Origin: Brienomyrus brachyistius
Lineage: Eukaryota; Chordata; Actinopteri; Osteoglossiformes; Mormyridae
NCBI RefSeq assembly: GCF_023856365.1
Contig: NC_064539.1
Location: forward strand, 31,036,482-31,100,481
Direction: 5' to 3'
DNA: 64,000 nt
Shown here: positions 12,615-23,924 of the stretch, piece after piece
How positions within the stretch are numbered: the first letter of the stretch is position 1
Layout of the letters: each line of letters opens with the position of its first letter
Translations under genes and position numbers: made by a program
The notes under the pieces: model-generated
What the model was told of the DNA's origin: nothing
What the model saw: only the letters and a program-made list of their open reading frames with translations
Database searches by the model: none

Positions 12615-12920
12615 GACGAACAGAAGGTGGGGCCCAAACAGAATGTGTCGGGGTCAAACTCTTTGGAACCAGGGCTAAATGTACTGAAGGAAATGAACAC
12701 AATGAGGCGGGGCCAAACACGCTGGAGGCAGAATCAATTTGCTGAAGGTGGGGTCAAACCACATTGAAGGTGGGGCCAAACACATTGCGGGGTGGGGTCA
12801 AATTCTGTGAAGGCGGGGCCAAACACTCTGGAGGCGGAGTCAAACCACATTGAAGGTGGGGCCAGACACATTGGGGGTGGGGTCAAATTCTGTAAAGGCG
12901 GGGGCTAACACTCTGGGCCA
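12615..12920. repeat. 22-bp diverged GC-box-like tandem repeat
   Basis: Units of 21-22 bp such as GAAGGTGGGGCCAAACACAT and GAGGCGGAGTCAAACCACAT repeat about 13 times. Unit types recur in order about every 65 bp (higher-order repeat of three). Several carry GGCGGGGCC. Confidence 0.85.
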
Positions 12921-13610
12921 CATTGAAAAACTGAAACACTCTCGGACAGACCATGTATCCATACATGGGGAGAAGCGTCATCTGACCCGAGGGCCTGAGA
13001 TATGTTGCTCGGCTGGAAATGACAGCGCAATGTTGCCGTAAAATTCAGCAACAAGTCCATGCAGTTGCTCTCAGCACGGAAACCCGCCTTTATTCTCTCT
13101 GCCTCGCTTCTGCTTTACATTAAATGCACAATCAGAGCTGAAAGAAGCAGTGATTAAGCGGCACTGGCTCCTCCCTCTTTCATCAGTGTTCTTCTTGCTG
13201 ATGAGTCATTTCAACTAGTTTGTCGGCAAATCAAAGGAGAGCAGCTGAGTGTGAATGAGGACATGATGGCAGGATCGCTCACAGACGTTGTTTGAGGAGC
13301 TGCTGTCACGGAAACGACACTGCCATCATTTTCACCCAGTGATGCTTTCGATCACAACAGACCTGAATCTCTCATTTATGTCTAATGAGCATTAATGACA
13401 TCAAACCGGAGCCTTCCCTGTTTTACTTTACACAGCAGTGCTGTATGCTGTAAATATGCAGTACAAACACAGCACCCGCTCGTTTCTGAGCCCAGACGAT
13501 GGTGTCTACACTGGCATCTCACTGGAATAACACAGAGCCCTAAACAACATTTATCATTAGCTAAAGTCAAACTAAAAACTGCTGTGGAATCAACTGAAAA
13601 AGGCAATGAG
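12921..13610. other. Unique sequence, likely 3' flank of the LRRTM4-like gene
   Basis: No repeat or gene seen. It lies about 0.9-1.6 kb downstream of the stop codon at 14531. A minus-strand AATAAA (plus TTTATT at 13089-13094) is a possible polyadenylation signal, but such hexamers are common by chance. Confidence 0.35.
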
Positions 13611-13776
13611 GAGGGTGGTATCTCAGTGGGCAGCATTGGTGCCTCACGCCTTCGGGGTTTGAGGTTCGAACGCTGTTCTGTGTGAGTGCATGTGTGTGTG
13701 GATGTTCCGATGCGATGGACCGCTGGGCTGCCTGGGACAGACATCAGGCCCAGGATAAATGGTTGGGGGATGGATG
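13611..13776 (+). mobile_element. Degraded tRNA-derived SINE copy
   Basis: GGTGGTATCTCAGTGGGCAG near the left end, GCCTCACGCCTTCGGGG, and GAGGTTCGAACG follow the layout of the fuller SINE at 35518-35872 (A-box-like, then B-box-like GGTTCGA). The right end has GGGGGATGGATGG, like the 3' tail of that family. It is heavily diverged and lacks parts of the body. Confidence 0.55.
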
Positions 13777-14082
13777 GCTTTTGGGCTGTGATACAAATGT
13801 GATGCAGAAAAAACATTAGCAAAGTGAAAATAGAAATATTACATGTTTGAAATTAACCAGAGTCTTTAGGGAAAAGACAACAGCACAGAGTCATTCCTGC
13901 AGCAAAGTGATCGATGTGGAGGAGGGAGTTTTCTTTCCCGGGAATGACAGCAGGGATGTTTTCCGCGCTGAGATGTCCCTGTCAATTTGTGTGCTCAAAC
14001 CGTAATTAACAGGCCGAAGCTCTGAGCGTCAGGTGACCACCAGAGGCTTCAGGAAACACATTCATAGGCAAAAGGATACCAT

Positions 14083-14098
14083 CCACCAGGGGGCGCTG
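14083..14098 (+). promoter_or_regulatory. Strong CTCF-like core motif
   Basis: CCACCAGGGGGCGCTG is an excellent match to the CTCF core. It lies about 430 bp beyond the stop codon of the LRRTM4-like terminal exon, so it may fall in its 3' UTR or flank. Occupancy is not known. Confidence 0.45.
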
Positions 14099-14180
14099 TT
14101 TTACAGAAACAGTACACATCAGAAACTTAGAGCGCGACCTGTGGCGGGTGCTGGGTCAGGGAGACACAGCTGGAGCATTT

Positions 14181-14263
14181 CCAGAGGCAGAGGCCCAGAG
14201 GCAGAGGCCCAGAGGCAGAGGCTCAGAGGCAGAGGCTCAGAGGCAGGGACACTGAGGCAGGGA
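14181..14263. repeat. 14-bp AGAGGCAGAGGCYC repeat
   Basis: Five to six copies of a 14-bp unit, itself built of GAGGCA/GAGGCC hexamers. It lies just downstream of the LRRTM4-like stop codon. Confidence 0.85.
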
Positions 14264-14530
14264 TGCCAGAGACGTTTTACCTTCAGAACCTGCTTCCCCA
14301 TCCATAGGTGGTGCCTCATGAGCTCCCCGTCTTGAGGTTACACCACAGCCTGGGGGCTTGCTGGTGGGCAGGGTGGGGTCAACTTTGTCCACTCAGAGTA
14401 GAGACGGAAGTCTGGTCTCTTCCCAAACGCTGGTGTGAAATAATGACCTCCCATACCCCGCCCCCACCATGCTGTGGGCTAAAGTTGAAGGCGGAGTCTG
14501 CTGTATGAACCCCACCTCCGGAGCTCTGGT

Positions 14531-14824
14531 CTAGTGTCCCAAGCCGAGCGTGGAGCGCTCCACAGAGGGAAAGGTGACGCAGGGCCCCTCCCTAGGCAGT
14601 CTGAGTGTGGGTGGGGTCTGTGTGACTGTGGGAACATGGCCTCGGGTGGGGGCAGGGCCCGTTGTCTGTGTGGAGCCGAGTTCCTCCAGCCCCCCCAAGC
14701 CCGGGTGTGAACCCTCGAAGGCCATGTTGAGCCTCAGCGTGGCCCCAGGCTGGTGGGCCTGGCAGTAGTCAATCAGGGGGGGCTCTTGCCTGTAGAAGGT
14801 CAGGACGCTCACCTGCTGGGGAAT
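14531..14824 (-). CDS. lrrtm4-like: Terminal coding exon of the LRRTM4-like gene (long cytoplasmic tail)
   Basis: On the minus strand a pyrimidine tract (CCCTTCTCTCCCCCCAG) ends at 14825 and is followed by ATT CCC CAG CAG GTG AGC. Joined in phase 0 to the GAG codon ending the main exon, it continues the protein as CE|IPQQVSVLTFYRQEPP, then LIDYCQAHQPGATL, for 97 codons to a TAG at 14533-14531. From memory, human LRRTM4 and LRRTM3 have a long-isoform terminal exon beginning MP or IP after the same CE, with a tyrosine-rich stretch and YCQAHQP (LRRTM4) or YCGVHH (LRRTM3). That shared block at the same distance from the junction is the main support. The part after about residue 35 is less alike and longer than the roughly 72 residues of the mammalian exon. 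CAG|GTGAGC inside the exon (14812) looks like a donor, and two further CAG acceptors lie 9 and 12 nt inside. Role inferred: intracellular tail of a postsynaptic adhesion protein. Confidence 0.8.
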   Translation of the reverse strand: MPQQVSVLTFYRQEPPLIDYCQAHQPGATLRLNMAFEGSHPGLGGLEELGSTQTTGPAPTRGHVPTVTQTPPTLRLPREGPCVTFPSVERSTLGLGH

Positions 14825-15002
14825 CTGGGGGGAGAGAAGGGAGACGGGAGTTCATGTTTGCAGGAAGGCCCAGCTAGCAGACATGGGAGCCGCTTCACGC
14901 TCAGAAGCCTCTGGAACGTCACCAACGATCATTTCATTTTCTTGGACCATTTTAAGTGAAGTTTTGCTCAAAGCACTGCTCCCCCCCCCACATGCGTTTG
15001 CA

Positions 15003-15192
15003 TTCATGTCTTTGTGGGGACCATCCATTCATTCCCACAGGGAAGAACCCTAATCCCCACAATAGCACCCTTAACCCCACCCAGCCCTAATCTTAACCAT
15101 AAGTAACCAAACTAAATACAAGACTTTTGATGTTTTCAGTTTTTTGATTGCAGTCACAGGTTTTTGGATTTATATTGTGGGGTCTTGAAAAA
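15003..15192 (+). repeat. Dispersed fish-type repeat with GTGGGGACC ends and CCCTAA-like interior
   Basis: The segment opens TTTGTGGGGACCATCC, passes through degenerate CCCTAATCCCCAC / CCCTTAACCCCACC / CCTAATCTTAACC motifs, and ends TATTGTGGGGTC. I recall similar GTGGGGACC...TAACC elements as dispersed repeats in fish, without a family name. Related CTAACCC-rich patches lie near 40232-40266 and 45731-45795. Confidence 0.45.
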
Positions 15193-15217
15193 GTATTTAC
15201 CACAATATGGTAAATAG

Positions 15218-15427
15218 AAATACACAGAAACACACAGAAACGCACAGAAATGCACAGAAACGCACAGAAACGCACAGAAACACACAGAAACGCACAGAAA
15301 TGCACAGAAACGCACAGAAATGCACAAAAATGCACAGAAACGCACAGAAACACACAGAAACGCACAGAAACGCACAGAAATGCACAGAAACGCACAGAAA
15401 CGCACAGAAATGCACAGAAACGCACCC
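15218..15427. repeat. 10-bp minisatellite CGCACAGAAA, about 21 copies
   Basis: Units vary between CGCACAGAAA, CACACAGAAA and TGCACAGAAA, with one TGCACAAAAA. Ten is not divisible by three, yet all frames stay open because no stop is present in any phase. Confidence 0.95.
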
Positions 15428-15804
15428 CTGGCTGCAGAGAATGTCAATGAAGCCCAAAGCTGTTTCATTTATTGTTTTTTTCCCTCAAATCAAATAATAA
15501 GACCAACAGTGTCACTGCGACTCAGAGAACCGAGACTTAATTGATGCCAGTTAGGCTGATCGTCATGGTGGCTGCTTCCTCAGTGCAGTAATGATGAATT
15601 CAGGCCTCGTGTGACACAGCGACTCAGAGAAACATCCTAATTAAGAGGGAACCAGATTCAGCACATTACTGTGTGTAAGTGGGATGGGTCCAGCTCAAAG
15701 GAGCAGGAAGTGACTGGGAACTGCTCAGGTTCGAACAGGAATCTGTACTCATTTTGGACCAGAGCCTATGATGTGATTGTACAGAATATCTCTTCATCCT
15801 AACT

Positions 15805-16410
15805 CTCACTCTTAAGGTGGAACCTCTCTAACGTAACCATCGCTCTTAAGGTGGAACCTCTCTAACGTAACCATCACTCTTAAGGTGGAACCTCTCTAAC
15901 GTAACCATCACTCTTAAGATGGAACCTCTCTAACATAACCATCACTCTTAAGGTGGAACCTCTCTAACGTAACCATCACTCTTAAGGTGGAACCTCTCTA
16001 ACGTAACCATCTCTCTTAATATGGAACCTCTCTAACGTAACCATCACTCTTAAGATGGGACCTCTCTAACGTAACCATCACTCTTAAGGTGGAACCTCTC
16101 TAACGTAACCATCGCTCTTAAGGTGGAACCTCTCTAACGTAACCATCACTCTTAAGGTGGAACCTCTCTAACGTAACCATCACTCTTAAGATGGGACCTC
16201 TCTAACGTAACCATCACTCTTAAGGTGGAACCTCTCTAACGTAACCATCACTCTTAAGGTGGAACCTCTCTAACGTAACCATCACTCTTAAGGTGGAACC
16301 TCTCTAACGTAACCATCACTCTTAAGGTGGAACCTCTCTAAACATAACTATCACTCTTTAGGTGGAACCTCTCTAACGTAACCATCACTCTTAAGGTGGA
16401 ATCTCTCCAC
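15805..16410. repeat. 34-bp minisatellite, about 18 copies
   Basis: The unit is CACTCTTAAGGTGGAACCTC plus TCTAACGTAACCAT. Variants include AAGATGGAACC, AAGATGGGACC and TTAATATGG. AAGATGGGACC units at about 16055 and 16190 recur with similar neighbours, suggesting block duplication. Confidence 0.95.
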
Positions 16411-17400
16411 CCAAACCCTCCTCCTAAGGTCTTTTGGAATCTCCCAAATTTCTATTACCATGTCGCCCAGCTGTGTAACCTCACAGAGCAAGACGTCCTC
16501 TGAGCTGAATTTTATGTTTCTTCTCGATCACCTTTCTGGGGTCTGGGGGTCTGTGTGCCAGCGCAGGGTCGGGGGACAGGGACAGTGAACCCAGGGCTCC
16601 TGTTTACACACTGGCTCCATCGTGCTTCAGCTGAAGGGTACTGCTCAGCAGGGGCCTTTCACAGCCCCCCAGGACAGGGGAAATGATAACCGACCAGCAC
16701 TGCACTGTGCCTTCCTCTGATTGGGGTCGATAGGGGTTATAGAACATGGATGAATGGATCATACACACTATTACTGCTAATGCCCACTTTACAGTGTTTT
16801 AGCTAGAGAGGCCTGTACTGCGCTCCATCCATAAACATACGTCAATGTGAAGATGTAGCTTAACGACAGGAGGAGAGGATCCGCGGGAAACCTCAGGCTT
16901 TCGGACTGGGTGCCAAGACACTCGGGAGAAAATCGAACAGGATTCAGCATGCAGGAGTGAGGAGAGCCTGGAGATGCAGAACTGAGAGGAGGTCTGCCAC
17001 TTAACCTGGAAGCCAAGGACGGTTTTGCATCAGTTACTGGAGCAGCCTCTCCAGCTAAACTGGAAAAAATTAAAAAATCAATTTCAGGGAGATAAATGGG
17101 ATCCGCGAGCATCTCCTCCTGATCCCGATTAAATGGCGTCTCCTGCACAGAGGGTCATGAGCCTGCAATGGTTCTGACTGGGGGGGGGGGGGGTGTGTGA
17201 ACTGGAGAGGCAGACCTATGTCCTGCTGTGCACAGACTCCCCTCCGGCATCTGCAAACATGCATCCGCTCCTGCCTGCATGTTTATCAACACGAACCTAC
17301 TTTACACCACTAATGCAACACCTAAGGCATTGGTGGCATCTTGGGATTAGCTCCCAGGAAACATTGCTGATCTCGCCGAAGATGCCAGGGTCTGCCTGAG
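16411..17400. other. Unique intronic sequence, no gene seen
   Basis: Only short open frames and a short G run near 17179-17191. A minus-strand open stretch at 16789-17148 (119 codons) has no recognisable similarity. Confidence 0.4.
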
Positions 17401-17404
17401 GGCC

Positions 17405-17975
17405 AGGAGACAGACACACAGACACAGGAGAAACACAGACAAGCACAGCTTACAGACAGAGACACACTGGAACAGCAGACAGACAGACGGACACAGCAGA
17501 CAGTTACACAGACAAACAAACAAACAGAGAGGAACAGTGGACAGGCAGAAAACAAAGAGAAAGACACACAAGCAAAGCAGGCACACAGGAACAGCAGACA
17601 CACAGGAACAGCAGACACACAGGAACAGGAGGCACACAGGAACAGCAGACACACAGGAACAGCAGGCACACAGGAACAGCAGACACACAGGAACAGCAGA
17701 CACACAGGAACAGGAGGCACACAGGAACAGCAGACACACAGGAACAGGAGGCACACAGGAACAGCAGACACACAGGAACAGCAGACACACAGGAATAGGA
17801 GGCACACAGGAACAGCAGACACACAGGAACAGCAGACACACAGGAACAGCAGACACACAGGAACAGCAGGCACACAGGAACAGCAGACACACAGGAACAG
17901 CAGGCACACAGGAACAGCAGACACACAGGAACAGCAGACACACAGGAACAGCAGACACACAGGAACAGCAGACAA
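17405..17975. repeat. 17-bp minisatellite ACACAGGAACAGCAGAC
   Basis: A diverged ACAGACA-rich left part (17405-17580) grades into a regular 17-bp array of about 23 copies. The main variant is CAGGAGGC or CAGCAGGC in place of CAGCAGAC. Three units make 51 bp, so minus-strand frames of cysteine-rich VCLLFLC type run through it; these are not genes. Confidence 0.93.
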
Positions 17976-17979
17976 AGCA

Positions 17980-20423
17980 TTGAAACAGCAAACAGCCTGT
18001 CTGTCAGTCTCTCTCTGCCTTTGAACATGGTTAGTTCCTAACCCAGAGGATGTTATGAAAACACAGACTCTCCATAATAAATTACAAGGCGAGGGGAGGA
18101 GAATGACACCTTTTGGGCCCAGGACTGTGCAGAGTGAGTGTGCTCAACCCAGTACATCCCCTGCAGCACAGTGAGGCAGTACCATCAAACCCAGAGCAGC
18201 GAGCAGGGTGCATGGCGGAGCTCCTACTGAAGGGAGAGCCACCGCGCCGAGGAGCTCATGGGGCAGAGAAGCACACGCCTCCTCCTCCGCATGGCTCAGC
18301 CAGGTTAGTTCAGATCTTATCGTGTGGACATATCGATTGGTTCCTCTTCGGGTAATGGACAATTCGGATAAGCAAATCGGGACGTATCTGCAGTATCTTC
18401 TCAGTGGATAGCAGAGCGGGGGGGGGGGGGGGGGGGGGGGGGTGGGGGGGGGGGGAGGGGGGCTGAGGGGGGGGTGGGCAGCTGTCCATCATTAGAGTCA
18501 GAGGGTCCCTTTTATGTTCCATTTGAGCACCGCAGAAGAAGTAAGTCAGTGTCTGTAACTTCACAGTGTCCCAGTGGCAAAGGGGTGTCAGGGAGTGGCA
18601 ACAATTCTTTTGTAAATCTGCATGCACAGGGGCTTCCGACTTTATTCTGCATTAATATTAATTCCAATAATAGGCTAAAACATAAATTAATAGGCTAAAT
18701 GCACACACTCGCAGACACTGGCGGTCAGTCTCCCATTTTGCATAACCTAGTCTAGCATTAACAATGACATAAATAGGACCTTTTTCTGAGCTAAAATTTA
18801 AGGCTATTAAGAAGTCAAGTGCCCTAAGCAGACCACCAAACCACACTGCAGTAATGCGACCCCTGGCCTCTATCTTCCGCTAAATGAAATGGAGATGACT
18901 AACATAAACTGTGTAATATACCATACATTACAGCACACTGTGCACCGCTATAAATATACAACTAGCTTGGATGTTTTAGAAAAGTAATAAAAAGGTTCAG
19001 ACCATATTTAAGGTCGTTTGTCATTCTGTAGAACAAACTGAAAGGTGCTGCGTGTTGGGGAATCCCTGTCAATCTCTGTCACGGGACAATGACATAGCAG
19101 CAGTTTGCAGTCTTGTTTTAATCTGAGAAGACTAGCATGAAGTGACTATAAAAGTAATGCATAGCAGACAGAGGTCTGTGACCAGCAGGCGGCTTATTTG
19201 GGAGAGAACAACAGCCTTTCATCAAGTCCTGCAAAGGACTGACACAGGAACCCAGCCAGCATCCAACCAAATATGTCGGAAAAACACAGGGAGGTCAGAC
19301 ACTGGATGGTGAAGCTCACACATGGTGGGTTATTTATCCGACACTAAAGACACGTGAGGATCGGACAGAGTTCATGCAAGACACGGGAAAACACACACGC
19401 AACAATAGGGAAATACAACAGAAGTACCTACAATAATAAATACATACAAGGGGCTGTTTACAGGACTTGCGGGGCATGCTGGGGCGACGCCCACCTGACC
19501 GACACTACAGTAATATGCATCATTACAGTTAGTGTGAATGTGATTTTTGGACTAAGTAACAATGTGTATCACCATCTTCAGGTTCCCGGGCCTTATTCTC
19601 ATACATAATGCTCTGACCTGTAACTAAATCTGGGCGAGTATTTGTGGTCACGGATTTATAAAAAGCCATTTGAAGAATTGAGGGAAAGCCCTTTTGTTGT
19701 GGTAATATATTAACTTCTTCTCTTTGATTAGTCCAAACGCTGTTTAAAATCTGTGATCCTGAAACATAACCTGCTGCGGGTTCAGCGGTTCAGCGTTACA
19801 GTTTTTATGTTTCCCTCTGAGAATCAGCATCCCGTTACTGCTACTCAGTCTCAAAGATATCTGGCTAAGCAAGTAATCCAGCTTTTGTGAAACAGGCCCC
19901 AGACATACTCAGCAGGAACAAATACGCTCTTAGCGAGGCAGAAACCAATGATGTGGCTTAAATTTCGGGGGTGGCATCTGGGGTGGCTAATGAGACTGCA
20001 GGGGTGGCACCACCCTCCCCGGCCCCCATGGCCCCCCCTTTGGAATCTCTGGCTGGTGATTCAGGCATGTGACCAGCTCCTGCTCACTGTCTCCTCACTC
20101 ACCCTGGGTCTCTTCTCCAGTGTTTATCTTCTGATATTCAGCTCTAATCTTCAGATTCTCCCTCTGCTCATGCTATTAGATTTGAACACTTTATCCAGCT
20201 GGTTGCTTTGCACGGGGCATCTCCCCTCACATTCTACTCAGATATTCCACAAGAAGGGTCCTCCGGGGAGTTTCTACTACCAGACGAGGTTCAGCTATTA
20301 GACTGAGGCCTGCGGAAAGTCCTCTCACCACATAAAAGCGTCCATTCCAATGAACACCTAAACACTGAAGTAGTCAGTCTGTGTGAGTGGATTTAGGAGG
20401 ATCAGTGGTTAGTGAGGAGTGGT

Positions 20424-20473
<50 letters not shown>

Positions 20474-20640
20474 ATATGACCCTTCAACCAGAAGTTGGCA
20501 AGCTAAGATACATCAGAAAGCTTTGGATCCAGGCTCCTGATAAACTACCAGGAAGCATTTAATCCAGATTTTCAATTCCAGTCCTTCACTGGAGACAGTT
20601 TCACTGGCCAGACATTTCTGCTGTACAACTTGCCCAGGGA
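17980..20640. other. Intronic spacer with two long poly-G tracts
   Basis: No gene recognised. Broken poly-G occupies 18418-18477. A GT microsatellite at 20421-20438 runs directly into an uninterrupted G run of about 34 bases ending at 20471. The rest is unique. Confidence 0.5.
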
Positions 20641-20649
20641 GAAGCTGTA

Positions 20650-21460
20650 TGAAACATCTCTATGAACACTGAATGAACACTGTATCAACATGGTTTACAT
20701 ACTGCAGGAACACAGTATGAACACTGCATGAAAGCTGCGTGAACAGTGTATGAACACTACATGAACAGTGCATGAATGCTGCTTGAACACTGTTTGAACA
20801 CAGTATGAAACACTTAATGAACACTCCACGAAAACTACACGATCACTGTATGATTACTGCATGAACACTGACAAACACTGTATGAACACAGCAGGAAAGC
20901 TACATGAATGCTGTATTAACACTGTTTGAACACATGATCACTGTATGATTACTGCATGAACACTCACAAACACTGTATGAACACAGCAGGAAAGCTACAT
21001 GAATGCTGTATTAACACTGTTTGAACACAGTATGAACACTGAATGAACACTCTACGAAAACTACATGATCACTGTATGATTACTGCATGAACACTCACAA
21101 ACACTGTATGAACACAGCAGGAAAGCTACATGAATGCTGTATTAACACTGTCTGAACACAGTATGAACACTGAATGAACACTCTACGAAAACTACATGAT
21201 CACTATATGATTACTGCATGAACACTCACAAACACTGTATGAACACAGCAGGAAAGCTACATGAATGCTGTATTAACACTGTTTGAACACAGTATGAACA
21301 CTGAATGAACACTCTACGAAAACTACATGATCACTGTATGATTACTGCATGAACACTCACAAACACTGTATGAACACAGCAGGAAAGTTACATGAATGCT
21401 GTATTAACAGTCTGAACACAGTATGAACACTGAATTAACAGGGCATGAACACTATATGAA
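20650..21460. repeat. 131-bp higher-order repeat built from TGAACACTG-like 11-12-bp units
   Basis: Short units such as ATGAACACTGT and ATGAACACAGC repeat through the region. From about 20815 they form a higher-order block: CACTCACAAA starts at 20961, 21092, 21223 and 21354, spaced exactly 131 bp. A related block at 20866 is 95 bp from the first, implying a deletion of 36 bp. Confidence 0.93.
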
Positions 21461-21469
21461 CACTGCAGG

Positions 21470-22615
21470 GGACACTGTATGCTTTCAAATCACAGCATGA
21501 ATTTGCACCTTTAATACTGCACTCCATGTGTACGTCACATAGCGGTAATTCATCCAGTCATCCTTCCAAGACCAATGGGTGTGGACATGTACAGGCCGTA
21601 GGAGTGTCCTGCATCATCTTGGCTGGGGAGATGTTGAGGAAGTTGTGACAGTCTATGAGAGTTACTGACAGCCGGATCCGCCCCACATCACAATCCCTGT
21701 GTCTTATCATCCGTGCAGTGCCACCATGACGTGTAATTGTCACACCCCTGGAGCTTAAGCGCCCCCTTCAGTGAGGTCAGAAGGCAGCAGCTTGCCTGTC
21801 AGTGCGGTTTCCAGTGGCGTCTCCCGAAGTGTGAAAAGAGAGCAATCAGTTTGGCAGGGCGTCACTGCGAGGAAGAGCTGGGTCAAGGCACCAGACAGAC
21901 ACCAGGGGGCGATGTTGGGAAGTTTCAGGAAAGGAGAGAGTGAGAGCACACTGCTTTTCACAATGATGGCTATAGGGGGGTGGGAATATTTGTGAAGAGG
22001 TGGGGGCTGAACTGAGAGGGCAGGCTGGTATAAGGGGGGGAGGGGGGGCTCTAACCTGTATGGTGTGTGTCCTTCCCCCAGACAGTGAGGCTAAGACCCG
22101 CATTTCACCTACAGCAGCATCGCCACCCTGGTCCAAACAAGCCGAATGCCGAAAAGAAAATGGAAAAAGACATTTTACTTTTATTCAATAAGCAGTATGA
22201 TATATAGAGCACAGATAAGGCACCAGTGACAGCGTCTCATTGCTCCATCCTCAGGTTCACCTGAAATGCTGCCGTATTGCGATTTTGGACATTAAGCAAA
22301 CATACAAAAGAGAGAGCAGGATGTACGTTGTGTTCTTGTACGACACTCACAAATGCTGTCATGTGACACAGAGATGCGTGAAAGTGAGCGATGGAATGGT
22401 GAGCTGGGACCTGTGGGCTGTTTCTGTAGTGCCTGATCAGAAAGAGTCACACCTGCAGTCACTCCCTGCTGAATACATCATTCACCCAGTATGGCTACAG
22501 CAGTAAGAATGACCTGGGTGCATTTACACAGTACAGCAGTACTACCTGGATGGACACACTCTCAGAGAAACACACACGCCTGTGTTTACACAGCACAGCG
22601 TTACTACCCAGCTCA
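21470..22615. other. Unique intronic sequence with a CTCF-like motif
   Basis: No gene or array seen. CACCAGGGGGCGATG at 21900-21914 (+) is a CTCF-like core with one non-consensus base. Confidence 0.4.
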
Positions 22616-22624
22616 CAGTCTGCT

Positions 22625-23918
22625 CACAGGGGTTTTCGATGGAGTACAGCTGGCTCACAGATGCTAATGGGGGTTTAGATGGAGTATAGCTGGCTCACAG
22701 ATGCGGATGGGGTTTCAATGGAGTACAGCTGGCTCACAGACGCTAATGGGGGTTTCGATGGAGTACAGCTGGCTCACAGATGCTGATGGGGTTTCGATGG
22801 AGTACAGCTGGCTCACAGACACTGATGGGGTTTCGATGGAGTACAGCTGGCTCACAGACACTGATAGGGTTTCGATGGAGTACAGCTGGTTCACAGACGC
22901 TGATGGGGTTATGCTGGAGTACAGCGGGCTCACAGACGTTGATGGGGTTTCGATGGAGTACAGCTGGCTCACAGACACTGATGGGGTTATGATGGAGAAC
23001 AGCTGGCTCACAGACACTGATGGGGTTTCGATGGAGTACAGCTGGCTCACAGACACTGATGGGGTTTTCGATGGAGTACAGCTGGCTCACAGACACTGAT
23101 GGGGTTTCGATGGAGTACAGCTGGCTCACAGACGTTGATGGGATTTCGATGGAGTACAGCTGGCTCACAGACACTGATGGGGTTATGCTGGAGTACAGCT
23201 GGCTCACAGACACTGATGGGGTTTCGATGGAGTACAGCTGGCTCACAGACACTGATGGGGTTTCGATGGAGTACAGCTGGCTCACAGACACTGATGGGGT
23301 TTTGATGGAGTACAGCTGGCTCACAGACGTTGATGGGGTTTCGATGGCATACAGCTGGCTCACAGACACTGATGGGGTTATGCTGGAGTACAGCTGGCTC
23401 ACAGATGTTGATGGGGTTTCGATGGAGTACAGCTGGCTCACAGACACTGATGGGGTTTCGATGGAGTACAGCTGGCTCACAGACGTTGATGGGGGTTTCG
23501 ATGGCATACAGCTGGCTCACAGACACTGATGGGGTTATGCTGGAGTACAGCTGGCTCACAGACACTGATGGGGTTTCGATGGAGTACAGCTGGCTCACAG
23601 ACACTGATGGGGTTTCGATGGAGTACAGCTGGCTCACAGACACTGATGGGGTTTTGATGGAGTACAGCTGGCTCACAGACGTTGATGGGGTTTCGATGGC
23701 ATACAGCTGGCTCACAGACACTGATGGGGTTATGCTGGAGTACAGCTGGCTCACAGATGTTGATGGGGTTTCGATGGAGTACAGCTGGCTCATAGACACT
23801 GATGAGGTTTCGATGGAGTAAAGCTGGCTCACAGACACTGATGGGGTTTCGATGGAGTACAGCTGGCTCACAGACACCGATGGGTTTATGATGGATTACA
23901 GCCGGCTCACAGACAGCC
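22625..23918. repeat. 39-bp minisatellite, about 33 copies, with a 9-unit internal duplication
   Basis: The unit is ACAGCTGGCTCACAGACACT plus GATGGGGTTTCGATGGAGT. Markers include ACGTTGATG, TTATGCTGGAG, TTTTGATGGAG and GATGGCATAC. The block starting with the TATGCTGG marker near 23183 recurs near 23535 with the same order of seven or more variant units (352 bp, nine units plus one extra G). Frames are open because 39 is a multiple of three; they are not called genes. Confidence 0.96.
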
Positions 23919-23924
23919 CAGCAC

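Noticed and set aside
17405..17975. Cysteine-rich secreted-peptide-like minus-strand frames
   Set aside because: They are produced by the 17-bp repeat read in three phases.
22701..23877. Several frames of 130-276 codons
   Set aside because: They are the 39-bp array; the one-base insertions break the same phase, which a coding array would not tolerate.
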